A stretch of DNA of 36,337 nucleotides from Verrucomicrobiales bacterium (GCA_005809105.1 SYLI01000063.1:1-36337); one strand, 5' to 3'; counted from the first letter of the stretch, positions 1 to 8,973 are shown. The notes: generated from the sequence alone by a model not told the origin. Made by a program: numbers and translations.

Positions 1-1
1 C

Positions 2-292
2 ACGCTAAACCAGGCCTTCGTGATCCTCGACGAGGCACAGAACACCACGGGCGAGCAAATGCTGATGTTTCTGACTCGGCTGGGTTACAACACGCGCGCG
101 GTGGTGACGGGAGACCCGACCCAAGTCGACCTTCCGCCTCAGAAACAGTCCGGGCTCATTGAGGCCATGCGGTTGCTCAAAGACATTGAAGGGCTGGCCT
201 TGGTCACGCTCAATCACAAGGACATTGTGCGCCACCCGCTTGTCCAGCGCATCATCAGGGCCTACGAAACTGACCGGCATGGGAGCAAATAG
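2..292 (+). CDS. phoH: PhoH family ATPase, C-terminal part (cut by window start)
   Basis: This is the last 96 codons of a PhoH-like P-loop ATPase; the beginning lies outside the window. The visible part has the Walker B segment [10 protein letters not shown], then [12 protein letters not shown] (sensor-like) and a conserved tail with [16 protein letters not shown] and AYE, all typical of the PhoH C-terminal half. PhoH is an RNA-associated ATPase of uncertain role that is often encoded beside ybeY, as here. The stop codon lies inside the start of ybeY (ATG at 279), so the two genes overlap by 14 bp and are probably co-transcribed. Family assignment is firm; the role in this organism is inferred. 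Confidence 0.93.
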   Translation, partial: TLNQAFVILDEAQNTTGEQMLMFLTRLGYNTRAVVTGDPTQVDLPPQKQSGLIEAMRLLKDIEGLALVTLNHKDIVRHPLVQRIIRAYETDRHGSK

Positions 293-710
293 GCGCCTTT
301 GCGTGCGCAACCGGCAGCGCGCCGTGCCGGTGGACGGGCGCGCGTTGCGCCAACAGGCCTTGTGGGTTCTGCAGCATCAGTTGGAGTGGCCAACCTACGA
401 CATCGGCATTGAGCTCGTTTCCGCCCGTCGCATGGCGCAACTCAACCAGGCGCACCTGAATCACAAAGGCCCCACGGACATCCTCACCTTTGGATACGAT
501 GCAAGCAAGAGGCACGGCGATCTTTGCATCTGCCCTTGGGTGGCTCAAACGCAAGCCGGCCGGTTTGGCACCACCACCGCGCAGGAACTGGCGCGATATC
601 TGATCCACGGCCTGCTGCATCTGGCCGGATACGATGACCGGCACCCCCGATCACGGCGGCGCATGAAGCAGGTGGAGAACCGCTGGTTGCGGGAGCTTCG
701 CGCCCGATGA
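279..710 (+). CDS. ybeY: Endoribonuclease YbeY (rRNA maturation factor)
   Basis: A 143-residue UPF0054 protein. YbeY is a zinc-dependent single-strand endoribonuclease that acts in 16S rRNA 3'-end maturation and ribosome quality control. The signature region reads [11 protein letters not shown], with His110 and His114 in the first two metal positions. The third position, normally His, is Asp120; a His follows two residues later. PTDILTF around residue 65 is the other conserved block. The ATG at 279 is preferred over an in-frame upstream start at 159 because it gives the normal family length and only a short overlap with phoH. The TGA overlaps the recO ATG by 4 bp. Confidence 0.92.
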   Translation: MGANRRLCVRNRQRAVPVDGRALRQQALWVLQHQLEWPTYDIGIELVSARRMAQLNQAHLNHKGPTDILTFGYDASKRHGDLCICPWVAQTQAGRFGTTTAQELARYLIHGLLHLAGYDDRHPRSRRRMKQVENRWLRELRAR

Positions 711-1360
711 ACCCCTCCGAGGACATCACGACGCGCGGCATTGTCCTCAGAGTGCGCCCCCTGACCGAGAGCAGTCTCATCCTGCACTGGATCACTCCCG
801 ATTACGGGCGCATCGCCACGGTGGCCAAGGGTGCGCGCCGCCCCAAGTCGCCCTTCCGCGGCGTGCTGGATTTGTTTCATGAAGCCCAGATTGGCATCCG
901 CAAAAGCCGCCGATCCTCGTTGCACTTGTTGCGTGAGGCGGCTCTGGTGGATGGGCATACCACCCTGCGTCGGGAATGGTTGCACCTCCAGCAGGCCTCC
1001 TACGCCGCGGCGCTGATCGAGCAGTCCACCGAGGAAGAATCGCCATTGCATGAAGTCTACGCCTTGTATTCCGGATTCCTTGGGCACCTTTCCAACTCCC
1101 TCTCCGGGCCCAACGCCATGATGGCATTTGAGCTGCGATACCTCGATCGGGTGGGACTGCGCCCTCCACTGGACCGCGCCGGACTCTCACCGGGCACACA
1201 ACGCATCCTCGCCAGCTTGAGCACCAGCGCATGGGGCGAGCTTCACCGCCTCGAGCTGGCGCCAGCCGAGCACGCCGAGGCCAGAGGGTTTTTGGGTGAC
1301 TTTCTCTCCTTCCACTTGGGGCGCGTCCTCCCGAACCGGGCGTCGGCGCTGGGCGAATGA
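707..1360 (+). CDS. recO: DNA repair protein RecO
   Basis: A 217-residue RecO homologue, an accessory factor for RecF-pathway recombination that binds SSB and loads RecA. The N-terminal OB-fold is recognisable (GIVLRVRPLTESSLILHWITP, then GRIATVAKGARRPKS). The helical part carries FELRYLDRVGLRPPL. At the place where many RecO proteins have a four-cysteine zinc motif, this one reads LDRAGLSPGTQ and has no cysteine, and it is somewhat shorter than the usual 230-250 residues. It starts inside the ybeY stop and ends 10 bp before the convergent ispG gene. Confidence 0.85.
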   Translation: MNPSEDITTRGIVLRVRPLTESSLILHWITPDYGRIATVAKGARRPKSPFRGVLDLFHEAQIGIRKSRRSSLHLLREAALVDGHTTLRREWLHLQQASYAAALIEQSTEEESPLHEVYALYSGFLGHLSNSLSGPNAMMAFELRYLDRVGLRPPLDRAGLSPGTQRILASLSTSAWGELHRLELAPAEHAEARGFLGDFLSFHLGRVLPNRASALGE

Positions 1361-1370
1361 AGGGCAAACA

Positions 1371-3152
1371 CTACGCAGGGACGGATTGGGCCGGCTCTCG
1401 GTCCACCCACTTCCCGTGCTCGCGGATGAGGTCCACGAGGCGCTCCACAGCCTCCGCCTCGGGGATGTTGAACTTGATTGGCTGCTTGCCGACATAGAGA
1501 TTGATTTTCCCGGGTGCGCCACCCACGTAACCAAAATCCGCGTCGGCCATCTCGCCGGGCCCATTGACGATGCAGCCCATGATCGCAATTTTCACCCCCT
1601 TCAAGTGCTCGGTGCGCGCCTTGATGCTCGCCGTCACGGTCTGGAGGTTGAAGAGCGTGCGGCCGCAACTGGGGCAGGCCACGTAGTCGGTCTTGAAGCT
1701 GCGACATCCGGCTGCCTGCAGAATGTTGTAGGCCAGGCGGAGGGATTGGCCCGCACCGCTCTCACCCCGCACGAGAATTGCGTCTCCGATGCCATCGGCC
1801 AATAAAGCACCGAGGTTGACGGCCGCGCGCAAGAGGGCCGCTTCGGGCGACAGAGGAACCGGCTCGAAGCCCAGCGCGTCCTTGAGCAGAATGGGGTTAT
1901 TGCTTCCCAACCGCTTGAGCCTGGCCGCCAGCAGGCGAAAGGCCGTGATGGGGGGCAACCCCACGTCATCCTTCACCGTCACCAATTGCCTCTCGCATGA
2001 GATTGAGAAGTCCTCGCGCGGGTCCAGTTCGGCAATGTTCAAGTCTTCGTAGACCGCCTCGGGACGCACGTCATCCCCTGGCCGGATTCGCGGCGCCACC
2101 TTGTCAAACACGGCCCGCGGGACGACGACGCGCACGGGCACTTCGCCGCCACAGCGCGTCGCGCCGGCAAGTTCAATCTCCGGCGTGGCGCGGCGCTCGA
2201 ACGAATACGGATCGAAACTTGGTTCAAGCGGAGCCAACGCCTTCGAGTTGACCATCGCGGGCAACTGGCCCAGCAAGTCGTTGCAGACGGCGATTTCGCG
2301 CGGGCTATCCTCCGTGAGGCTGACACGGATGGTGTCACCCAACCCGTCGCAAAGAAGCGACCCAATGCCAATGGCGCTCTTGATACGGCCATCCTCGCCG
2401 TCGCCCGCCTCTGTGACACCCAAGTGCAGGGGATAATTCCAGTCGTCACCTTCCTGCGCCAATCGTGCCGCGAGCAGGCGATAGCAGGCGATCATCACCT
2501 TGGGGTTGCTCGACTTCATCGAAAACTTGAAGTTGTGAAACTCGTGCTTGCGGCAGATGCGGGCAAACTCCATGGCGCTCTCCACCATGCCGCGGGGCGA
2601 ATCGCCGTAACGGTTCATGATGCGGTCGGAGAGCGAGCCATGATTGGTGCCGATGCGAAGCGCACGCCCCAGCGCCTTGAGCTTTTGCACGAGCGGCGCG
2701 AACTTCTCAGAAATGCGGTACAACTCGGCAGCGTAGGCCTCGTCGGTGTACTCCTTGACGGCAAATTTCTTGGAGTCGGCGTAGTTGCCCGGATTGATGC
2801 GCACCATTTCCACCCAGTTTGCCGCCTCCATCGCGGCCTCCGGTTTGAAATGGATGTCCGCGACGATGGGAACCATGCAGCCACGGGCGCGCAATTCCGC
2901 GACGATGTGCTGCAGGTTTGCCGCGTCCCTCACCGTGGGTGCGGTGATGCGCACGATCTGGCATCCGACCGCCACCAGATCGAGCGTCTGCCGCACACAC
3001 TCACCTGTGTCCATCGTGTCGCAGGTGAGCATGGACTGCGTCACGATGGGCTGCGCACCACCCACGATGACGCCGCCCTGCGCGGGGTCGCCAACCCTCA
3101 CCTCGCGCGTCACGCGCTTCTCATGGCGCCAGGGTGAGCGGCAGTAGCGCAT
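1371..3152 (-). CDS. ispG: 4-hydroxy-3-methylbut-2-en-1-yl diphosphate synthase, long form
   Basis: IspG (GcpE) reduces the cyclic intermediate MEcPP to HMBPP, the penultimate step of the MEP isoprenoid pathway, using a 4Fe-4S cluster. The protein has 593 residues, much longer than the ~370-residue two-domain enzyme. This matches the three-domain form with an inserted middle domain known from plants, Chlamydiae and Bacteroidetes. The N-terminal TIM-barrel region contains VTQSMLTCDTMDT and RITAPTVRDAANL. The cluster ligands are Cys493 and Cys496 (CPSCGRTL) and Cys527 (MGCIVNGPGE). Its ATG directly abuts the rseP stop codon, so it is the last gene of the purA-uppS-cdsA-dxr-rseP-ispG run and shares that run with the other MEP gene dxr. 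Confidence 0.96.
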   Translation of the reverse strand: MRYCRSPWRHEKRVTREVRVGDPAQGGVIVGGAQPIVTQSMLTCDTMDTGECVRQTLDLVAVGCQIVRITAPTVRDAANLQHIVAELRARGCMVPIVADIHFKPEAAMEAANWVEMVRINPGNYADSKKFAVKEYTDEAYAAELYRISEKFAPLVQKLKALGRALRIGTNHGSLSDRIMNRYGDSPRGMVESAMEFARICRKHEFHNFKFSMKSSNPKVMIACYRLLAARLAQEGDDWNYPLHLGVTEAGDGEDGRIKSAIGIGSLLCDGLGDTIRVSLTEDSPREIAVCNDLLGQLPAMVNSKALAPLEPSFDPYSFERRATPEIELAGATRCGGEVPVRVVVPRAVFDKVAPRIRPGDDVRPEAVYEDLNIAELDPREDFSISCERQLVTVKDDVGLPPITAFRLLAARLKRLGSNNPILLKDALGFEPVPLSPEAALLRAAVNLGALLADGIGDAILVRGESGAGQSLRLAYNILQAAGCRSFKTDYVACPSCGRTLFNLQTVTASIKARTEHLKGVKIAIMGCIVNGPGEMADADFGYVGGAPGKINLYVGKQPIKFNIPEAEAVERLVDLIREHGKWVDREPAQSVPA

Positions 3153-4844
3153 CTATTTCGGAGGGGCTGGCGGCGGGCTGCTCTTCTCGATGGTGGTCTC
3201 CCGTTTGAAGAGGTCGCTAAAGAGGGACATGCGCTGCAGATCGAAGAAGGTCACATACACCATGAAGGAGAGCAGCAGGATGGCGAACGCGGTGGTGGCG
3301 TATTCCTGGATGCGCACGCTGACGGGCTTGTTGCGGATGCGCTCGATGAGCGAGAGAAGGATGTGTCCGCCATCGAGCACCGGCACGGGCAGCAGGTTCA
3401 AGACCGCGAGGTTGATGTTGAGCAGCACGAGAAAACTAAGCGCCAGTCGGAAATCGGTGTTCACAAAGATGGAGAGCATGCCCAGAATGCCCACCGGGCC
3501 GCTCAGGTCCTTGGCGCCCACTCCCGTCTCCTTGGAGCGAAAGAGTGCGCTCAAGGTGGTCAGCGTCTTGTCCCAGACGTCGCTGATTTGCGCCAGCGGC
3601 GTCGGGCCCGGTTTTGACAGCGAGTACTTGATGCGCGGTGCGGCAAATTCCAATCCCACCTCCTGTTCGAGCACCACGCCGATTTGCACGGCACCGGTGC
3701 CGGCATTCCTTTGCGGCGTGATGCGCACCGTCATGGGCTTGCCTGCCCGGGTGATGTCCAGCACCAGTTCCTTTCCGGGGTGTTGCTGCACGAGCGTGAT
3801 GAGGTGGCGGGTGCTGGTGAGGTGCTGGCCACCGGCGCGTAGAATCTGGTCGCCCGCCTGCAACCCCGCGACCATCGCCGGCGTTGGCACGGGCTCCTGC
3901 TCTTGCTTCAATCCCGTCCACATCCAGAACCGGCTCCAGGCGCCAAATCGCGGCACGGGAACCGCACCCACTTGAACGCCGGCGTTTTCCGGCGCGGTCG
4001 CTTGCAGCGACTTGGACTCGCCGTTCCGGCTGATGTTCAGAACCAACCCGGTTCCCGGCGCCGCAAAGAGCTGGTCCAGAAAATGAAACTGACTGTACGA
4101 AGGCACGCCGCCGACGCCGACCACGGTGTCGCCGGCGCGAAGCCCCGCAACCTCGAACACGCTCTTGGGCTTCACGGTTTGAATCTCAAGGGGCTCGCTG
4201 TCATCGAGCTTGAGCATCTTGAAGCGGCCGGCGGTGGATTCGGACTTCAACACGTGTGAGACGGTCTGATTGCCCTGCTGCAAGGTGACACGAATGTCGG
4301 CCGTCTTCTGATCCAACACACCCAGCACCACATCCTGCCATGTATTGACGGGCTTGCCCCCCACCGCGAGGATCCGGTTGCCCGGCTGGATGCCCGCCTG
4401 CTCCTCCGCCGATCCCTTTTCCACGTAACCAATCACCGGGTCGTTCACCGGCCGCGGCAGCCCCACCCGCCAGAGAACCACCGCAATCACCACGGCAAAC
4501 ACCACGTTCATCAGAGGGCCCGCCACGGCCACCAGAATTTTCGAAAAGGGCGTCACCGGTGGCAGCGGATCCACCGCTCCCTGGGCTGTGCCTTCGATGG
4601 CCTCGGAGGTGATCATCTGGGGCAGCTTGACGAAGCCGCCTGCGGGAATGGCGCGCACCGAATAGAGGATGCCGTCGACCTCCTTGCTCCAGAGGATGGG
4701 CCCAAAGCCGATGGCGAACTCCTCCACCTTCAGTCCGCGCCGCCGGGCCACCCAGTAGTGGCCGAATTCATGCACGAAGATGGCGGCGCCAAAGAGCAGC
4801 AACACCACGCCGCCCACGTAGAGGATGTTCAGTAGGCTTGTCAT
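3153..4844 (-). CDS. rseP: Site-2 (intramembrane) metalloprotease RseP with three PDZ-like domains
   Basis: A 563-residue M50 zinc protease of the inner membrane that cleaves membrane-bound substrates such as anti-sigma factors. HEFGH (residues 25-29) in the first membrane segment and LDGGH (490-494) in a late segment supply the metal site. Between them lie three PDZ-like units: about 136-200 (AGIQPGNRILAVGGKPV), 220-285 (AGLRAGDTVVGVGGVP) and 318-378 (AGLQAGDQILRAGGQHL). Enterobacterial RseP is about 450 residues with two PDZ domains, so the extra length is largely the third unit. The tail is proline-rich. It starts 47 bp after dxr and abuts ispG; the dxr-cdsA-uppS neighbourhood is a classic context for this protease. 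Confidence 0.95.
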   Translation of the reverse strand: MTSLLNILYVGGVVLLLFGAAIFVHEFGHYWVARRRGLKVEEFAIGFGPILWSKEVDGILYSVRAIPAGGFVKLPQMITSEAIEGTAQGAVDPLPPVTPFSKILVAVAGPLMNVVFAVVIAVVLWRVGLPRPVNDPVIGYVEKGSAEEQAGIQPGNRILAVGGKPVNTWQDVVLGVLDQKTADIRVTLQQGNQTVSHVLKSESTAGRFKMLKLDDSEPLEIQTVKPKSVFEVAGLRAGDTVVGVGGVPSYSQFHFLDQLFAAPGTGLVLNISRNGESKSLQATAPENAGVQVGAVPVPRFGAWSRFWMWTGLKQEQEPVPTPAMVAGLQAGDQILRAGGQHLTSTRHLITLVQQHPGKELVLDITRAGKPMTVRITPQRNAGTGAVQIGVVLEQEVGLEFAAPRIKYSLSKPGPTPLAQISDVWDKTLTTLSALFRSKETGVGAKDLSGPVGILGMLSIFVNTDFRLALSFLVLLNINLAVLNLLPVPVLDGGHILLSLIERIRNKPVSVRIQEYATTAFAILLLSFMVYVTFFDLQRMSLFSDLFKRETTIEKSSPPPAPPK

Positions 4845-4891
4845 TTGTCGTCGCTGGCAAAGAGGATAGTCACAGGCCCATCAGAAATCAA

Positions 4892-6043
4892 TCAGCCAGC
4901 CGCCACGAGGCCGCCAGCGAATTCCCTCGCCCACCGATCGGCATCGAGAATCTGTTCGAGTCCCGCCTCCAACATCACCTCGTGCGCCTCCATTGTTTCG
5001 CGCACCACTCGGGTGATGCCGGTGAATCCCGTGCGCCCTTTGCAGAAGCCTTCCACGGCGATTTCATTGGCGGCATTGAGAACCGCCGGCAGCGTGCCCC
5101 CCACCTCCCCTGCCCGGCGCGCCAGCAGCAGCGAAGGAAACCGTTCCGTGTCGGGTTCTTCGAAGGTGAGCGAGCCGATACGAGCCAGGTCGGTCTGCAC
5201 ACGGTCGCTGGGCACGCGATGGGGATAGGTGAATGCGTACTGGATGGGCAGGCACATGTCCGGCGTGGAAAGCTGCGCAAGAATGGAGCCGTCGATAAAT
5301 TCCACCATCGAGTGAACCACGCTCTGCGGATGCACCACCACGCCCACCCGCGCCATGTCGATTCCAAAGAGCCACCGCGCTTCGATCATCTCCAGTCCCT
5401 TGTTGAAGAGCGTCGCTGAATCGATGGTGATCTTGCGACCCATCTGCCATGAGGGGTGCTTGAGGGCCTGCTCCACGGTGATGGTCTCAAACGCGTCGCG
5501 CGGTGTGGTGCGGAAAGGGCCACCCGACGCCGTCAGCACCAGACGCCGCACCGAGTCGGCGGGCTTGCCATCCAGACACTGGAAGATGGCCGAATGCTCG
5601 CTGTCCACCGCCAGCACGCGCACGCCATGACGCCGGGCCTCGCTCATCACCATTTCGCCCGCCATCACCAGAATCTCCTTGGAGGCAAGGGCGATGTCTT
5701 TGCCCGCGCGTATGGCCGCAAGCGCCGGTTGCAGCCCGCCCGTGCCCACGATGGCGATCAGCACAAGATCGGCCTCTGGAAGCGTGGCCAGCCGAATCAG
5801 GCCCTCCGGGCCATGATACACGTCGACTGCGCGACCAAGCTCCCTTCGCAGTGCCACGGCATCGGCTGGATCGCCAATGGAGACGGCCACCGGCCCAAAC
5901 TGGCGCGCCTGCTCACGCAACAGCGAGACATTGCGTCCGGCAGCCAGTCCAACGATCTGAACCTGGTCGGGCAAATCCATCGCCACCTTGGCCGCGCTGG
6001 TGCCAATGGATCCCGTGCAGCCCAGAACCACCACGCGTTTCAT
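4892..6043 (-). CDS. dxr: 1-deoxy-D-xylulose-5-phosphate reductoisomerase
   Basis: Dxr (IspC) converts DXP to MEP with NADPH and a divalent metal, the first committed step of the MEP pathway. The 383-residue protein has the NADPH-binding start VVVLGCTGSIGTSAAKV, the ALASKEILVMAGE segment, the metal/substrate motif VDSEHSAIFQCL and the loop LTASGGPF. HPSWQMGRKITIDSATLFNKG and the all-alpha C-terminal domain follow. Length is normal. The ATG overlaps the cdsA stop by 4 bp, indicating translational coupling. With ispG in the same run, two MEP genes are co-located. Confidence 0.97.
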   Translation of the reverse strand: MKRVVVLGCTGSIGTSAAKVAMDLPDQVQIVGLAAGRNVSLLREQARQFGPVAVSIGDPADAVALRRELGRAVDVYHGPEGLIRLATLPEADLVLIAIVGTGGLQPALAAIRAGKDIALASKEILVMAGEMVMSEARRHGVRVLAVDSEHSAIFQCLDGKPADSVRRLVLTASGGPFRTTPRDAFETITVEQALKHPSWQMGRKITIDSATLFNKGLEMIEARWLFGIDMARVGVVVHPQSVVHSMVEFIDGSILAQLSTPDMCLPIQYAFTYPHRVPSDRVQTDLARIGSLTFEEPDTERFPSLLLARRAGEVGGTLPAVLNAANEIAVEGFCKGRTGFTGITRVVRETMEAHEVMLEAGLEQILDADRWAREFAGGLVAAG

Positions 6044-6936
6044 GGGCCATGCACGAACAAGCGCAGGTAGAGGTACATCAAGGGCGCGTTAAAGAGCAGG
6101 CTGTCGAGCAGGTCGAGAATGCCCCCGATGCCGGGGAACGAGCTGCCCGAGTCTTTCATGCCCGCCTCGCGCTTCAGCTTGGATTCCACCAAATCACCCA
6201 TCACCGCGCCCAGCCCCAGCAACGCCCCCAGCAACATCACGTGCAGGCGTGTCACCGGCTGGAAATGCGCTGGAGCGAGGGCCGTGACCAGCCACGCCGC
6301 GGTGATGGAGAACACGATGGCGCCCGCAAAACCTTCCCACGTCTTTCCGGGACTGATGGCCGGCACCATCTTGTGGCGTCCCCAAAGTGAACCCACCACG
6401 TACGCACCTGTGTCGCTCATCTTGGTGACCAGGATGAAGAGAAGCAGATACCACGGACCATCGGCGTTGTAGAACCGGATATGCTGGATGAACCCCAGCA
6501 TCAACCCCACATAGATGAGGCCGAGCACCGTGGCAGAGATGGAGCCTTCCCGGGGCGGATTTGAGAGATGAGCCAAAAATATCAGCAGCGTGCTCACCGC
6601 AACCCAGAGGACTTCGAACGCCAGCGCGTCGCCCGGCTTGTCCCTGTAGGCCGTGAAGTAAAAGACGCCCAGTGTCAGCAACAGCACGCAAGCCTGCCCC
6701 GGAGAACGGTAGGCATGGTGCCCCGCCCTAGACATGAGGGTGTAAAACTCGGACAGGCCCGAGTAGTTCAGCAAGATCATCAAGAGCAGAAAGACGCCTC
6801 CGGCCAGCCTTGGATCAGGATAGAAAAGCGCCGCGAGCAGCGCGCCCCATAGCAGGCTCGCGCTGGCGGCGCGTCGCAGGAACACCTGCCAGCGCGTCGG
6901 GCTTCCGGGGATCTCAGGTTGCTTGGTCTCCATCAA
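6040..6936 (-). CDS. cdsA: Phosphatidate cytidylyltransferase (CDP-diacylglycerol synthase)
   Basis: CdsA makes CDP-diacylglycerol from phosphatidate and CTP in the cytoplasmic membrane, the branch point for phospholipids. The 298-residue sequence is strongly hydrophobic with many membrane segments after a short polar N-terminus. The CDP-alcohol synthase signature is near the C-terminus: ESKLKREAGMKDSGSSFPG followed by IGGILDLLDS, where the usual HGG is IGG. An upstream acidic site appears as TKMSDTGAYVVG with GKTWEG. It overlaps uppS and dxr by 4 bp on either side, so coordinated expression with undecaprenyl and isoprenoid synthesis is likely. Confidence 0.94.
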   Translation of the reverse strand: MMETKQPEIPGSPTRWQVFLRRAASASLLWGALLAALFYPDPRLAGGVFLLLMILLNYSGLSEFYTLMSRAGHHAYRSPGQACVLLLTLGVFYFTAYRDKPGDALAFEVLWVAVSTLLIFLAHLSNPPREGSISATVLGLIYVGLMLGFIQHIRFYNADGPWYLLLFILVTKMSDTGAYVVGSLWGRHKMVPAISPGKTWEGFAGAIVFSITAAWLVTALAPAHFQPVTRLHVMLLGALLGLGAVMGDLVESKLKREAGMKDSGSSFPGIGGILDLLDSLLFNAPLMYLYLRLFVHGP

Positions 6937-7670
6937 ACGCCTCCAAAGCGCCGGTGGCGGCGGGCGTACTCCTCCAGCGCGGCGCGAAATTCCTTCGCCT
7001 TGAACTCCGGCCAGGCCACCGGGGTGACGAGCAGCTCGGCATAGGAAAGCTGCCAGAGCAGGAAGTTGCTCAGCCGCATCTCGCCGCTGGTCCGGATCAG
7101 GAGGTCGGGATCAGGCACGTGCCGGGTGTGCAGGTGGTGAGCGAAGGCCGCCTCGTCGATCTCGCCCGGCTCCATGGCACCTTCCCTGACCTTCTGCGCC
7201 AGCGCACGCGCCGCGTCCACGATCTCGGCCCGAGAACTGTAGCTCAGCGCGAGAATGAGGGTCATGCCCTGATTGTGAGCGAGCGCCGCGCGCGTCTTGT
7301 TGAGCTGATTACGAACGTCGTCGGGCAGCCGGTGAATCTGCCCGATGGCTTCGAGACGAACGTGGTTCTCGTTGAGAACAGGACACTCGCGTTTCAGGTA
7401 CACGGTGAGATAGCGCATGATGGTCGCCACCTCGTCCTGCGGCCGGTTCCAGTTCTCGGCGGAAAACGTGTAGAGGGTAAGGTACTTGACCCCCGCCTGC
7501 GCTGCGGCGCGGATGACCGCCCGGGCGGAATCGACGCCGCGCCGGTGGCCTTCCACGCGCGGCAGTCCCCGCGCCTTGGCCCATCGTCCGTTGCCATCCA
7601 GGATGATGGCGACATGCGTGGGCAGCTCGTCGCGCGCGACCGGGCTTAGCTGTGCAGCGGGCGCCGTCAT
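6933..7670 (-). CDS. uppS: Isoprenyl (undecaprenyl) diphosphate synthase
   Basis: A cis-prenyltransferase that condenses farnesyl diphosphate with isopentenyl diphosphate to give the undecaprenyl carrier for peptidoglycan and O-antigen. The motif HVAIILDGNGRWAKARGLP carries the catalytic Asp25, followed by GHRRG; later come LYTFSAENWNRP and the C-terminal DLLIRTSGEMRLSNFLLWQ. The ATG at 7670 gives 245 residues; an in-frame TTG three codons upstream (7679) is less likely. No Shine-Dalgarno sequence is obvious. The gene begins 10 bp after purA and overlaps cdsA by 4 bp. Confidence 0.96.
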   Translation of the reverse strand: MTAPAAQLSPVARDELPTHVAIILDGNGRWAKARGLPRVEGHRRGVDSARAVIRAAAQAGVKYLTLYTFSAENWNRPQDEVATIMRYLTVYLKRECPVLNENHVRLEAIGQIHRLPDDVRNQLNKTRAALAHNQGMTLILALSYSSRAEIVDAARALAQKVREGAMEPGEIDEAAFAHHLHTRHVPDPDLLIRTSGEMRLSNFLLWQLSYAELLVTPVAWPEFKAKEFRAALEEYARRHRRFGGV

Positions 7671-7680
7671 GGCACGCAAG

Positions 7681-8946
7681 TTAAGGAAGAATCGTTTGGT
7701 CGCGGGCCGGGCCGACTGAGACCATCGCCAAGTGCGCCCCCGAAAGTTGGGCGAGCGCCTTGAGGTAAGCGCGCGCGTTTCGCGGAAGATCGTTCCACCG
7801 GCGCGCCGTGCTGGTGTCCTTGCTCCATCCGGGAAAGACGCGGTAGACAGGCTTGCAGGCTGCGAGCTGATCGAGGTCGGCCGGCACGCGATCCAACCGG
7901 CGCCCCGCCAGCGCGTAGTGGGTGCACACCTTGATTTCAGAAAGCGTGTCCAGCCCGTCCAGATTGGTCACCGCAATCTCATCGATGCCATTGATGCGTG
8001 CCGCCTGGCGCGTCACGACCGCGTCAAACCATCCGCAACGCCGCGCGCGCCCCGTGGTGGCGCCAAATTCGCGGCCCATGCCGTGCAGCAGGTCGGCGAT
8101 GGTGGCGTCCTCGGTGGGCAATGGGCCGCCGCCCACGCGCGTCGTGTAGGCTTTCATGACGCCAATCACCTTGTCGATGCGGTTGGGCGGAACGCCCGAA
8201 CCGGTGCAGGCACCGCCCGCCGTGGTGTTGGAGGAGGTCACGTAAGGATACGTCCCATGGTCGATGTCCAGATAAGACCCTTGCGCGCCCTCAAAGAGCA
8301 TCTGCTTGCCCTCGTCCAACGCGTCATGCAGCAGCTGCACCGTGTCCACGATGAGCGGCCGAAGCCGGCGCGCGGCGCGACGGTATTCCGCCTCGATGGG
8401 CGCCAGCGAGACGGGCTTGCCACCCAGCGCGCGCAAGAGCCGGTTGCTGGCTCGCACCTGCTCGCGCAGACGCAAGGGCCAATCGCGGCGCAGGAGGTCC
8501 AACATGCGCAGGCCCGTGCGCGAAATCTTGTCGGCATAGGCCGGCCCGATGCCGCGCCGCGTGGTGCCGATGGATTGCTTTCCTTTGAGCTTCTCAGCGC
8601 ACGCGTCCAGTTCGCGATGGTAGGGCAGCACCATGTGCGCCTTTTCGCTGATACGCAGGTTGCCGTTGACGCGCACGCCCAGCCGCTCGAGATCCTGAAT
8701 TTCTCGCACCAGCGCCACGGGATCGACCACGACGCCATTGCCGATGACACACTGGGTTTTGCCGCGCAGGATGCCCGAGGGGATGAGGTGCAGCACGTAT
8801 TTCTGCGGGCCGACGAACACGGTGTGCCCCGCGTTGCTGCCACCCTGCGTGCGCACCACCACGTCCGCCCGCTCGGTCAGCACGTCGATGACCTTGCCCT
8901 TGCCTTCGTCGCCCAACTGGGCTCCCACGAGAATGATGTTGGCCAT
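7681..8946 (-). CDS. purA: Adenylosuccinate synthetase
   Basis: PurA joins IMP and aspartate with GTP to form adenylosuccinate, the first step of AMP synthesis from IMP. The 421-residue protein begins with the P-loop GAQLGDEGKGK and continues with RTQGGSNAGHTVFV, which holds the catalytic Asp and His. IGTTRRGIGPAY, the GAQGSYLDIDHGTYPYVTSSNT segment and GRARRCGWFD are all present. Length is normal. It is the first gene of the run that leads into uppS. Its upstream leader contains a promoter-like sequence and a terminator-like hairpin, listed separately, that could control entry into the operon. Confidence 0.97.
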   Translation of the reverse strand: MANIILVGAQLGDEGKGKVIDVLTERADVVVRTQGGSNAGHTVFVGPQKYVLHLIPSGILRGKTQCVIGNGVVVDPVALVREIQDLERLGVRVNGNLRISEKAHMVLPYHRELDACAEKLKGKQSIGTTRRGIGPAYADKISRTGLRMLDLLRRDWPLRLREQVRASNRLLRALGGKPVSLAPIEAEYRRAARRLRPLIVDTVQLLHDALDEGKQMLFEGAQGSYLDIDHGTYPYVTSSNTTAGGACTGSGVPPNRIDKVIGVMKAYTTRVGGGPLPTEDATIADLLHGMGREFGATTGRARRCGWFDAVVTRQAARINGIDEIAVTNLDGLDTLSEIKVCTHYALAGRRLDRVPADLDQLAACKPVYRVFPGWSKDTSTARRWNDLPRNARAYLKALAQLSGAHLAMVSVGPARDQTILP

Positions 8947-8973
8947 GGCGGCGTTCGCTTTCGTTCGACAATG

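Noticed and set aside
159-278. N-terminal extension of ybeY from an upstream in-frame start at 159
   Set aside because: It would add 40 unconserved residues inside phoH; the ATG at 279 gives normal family length.
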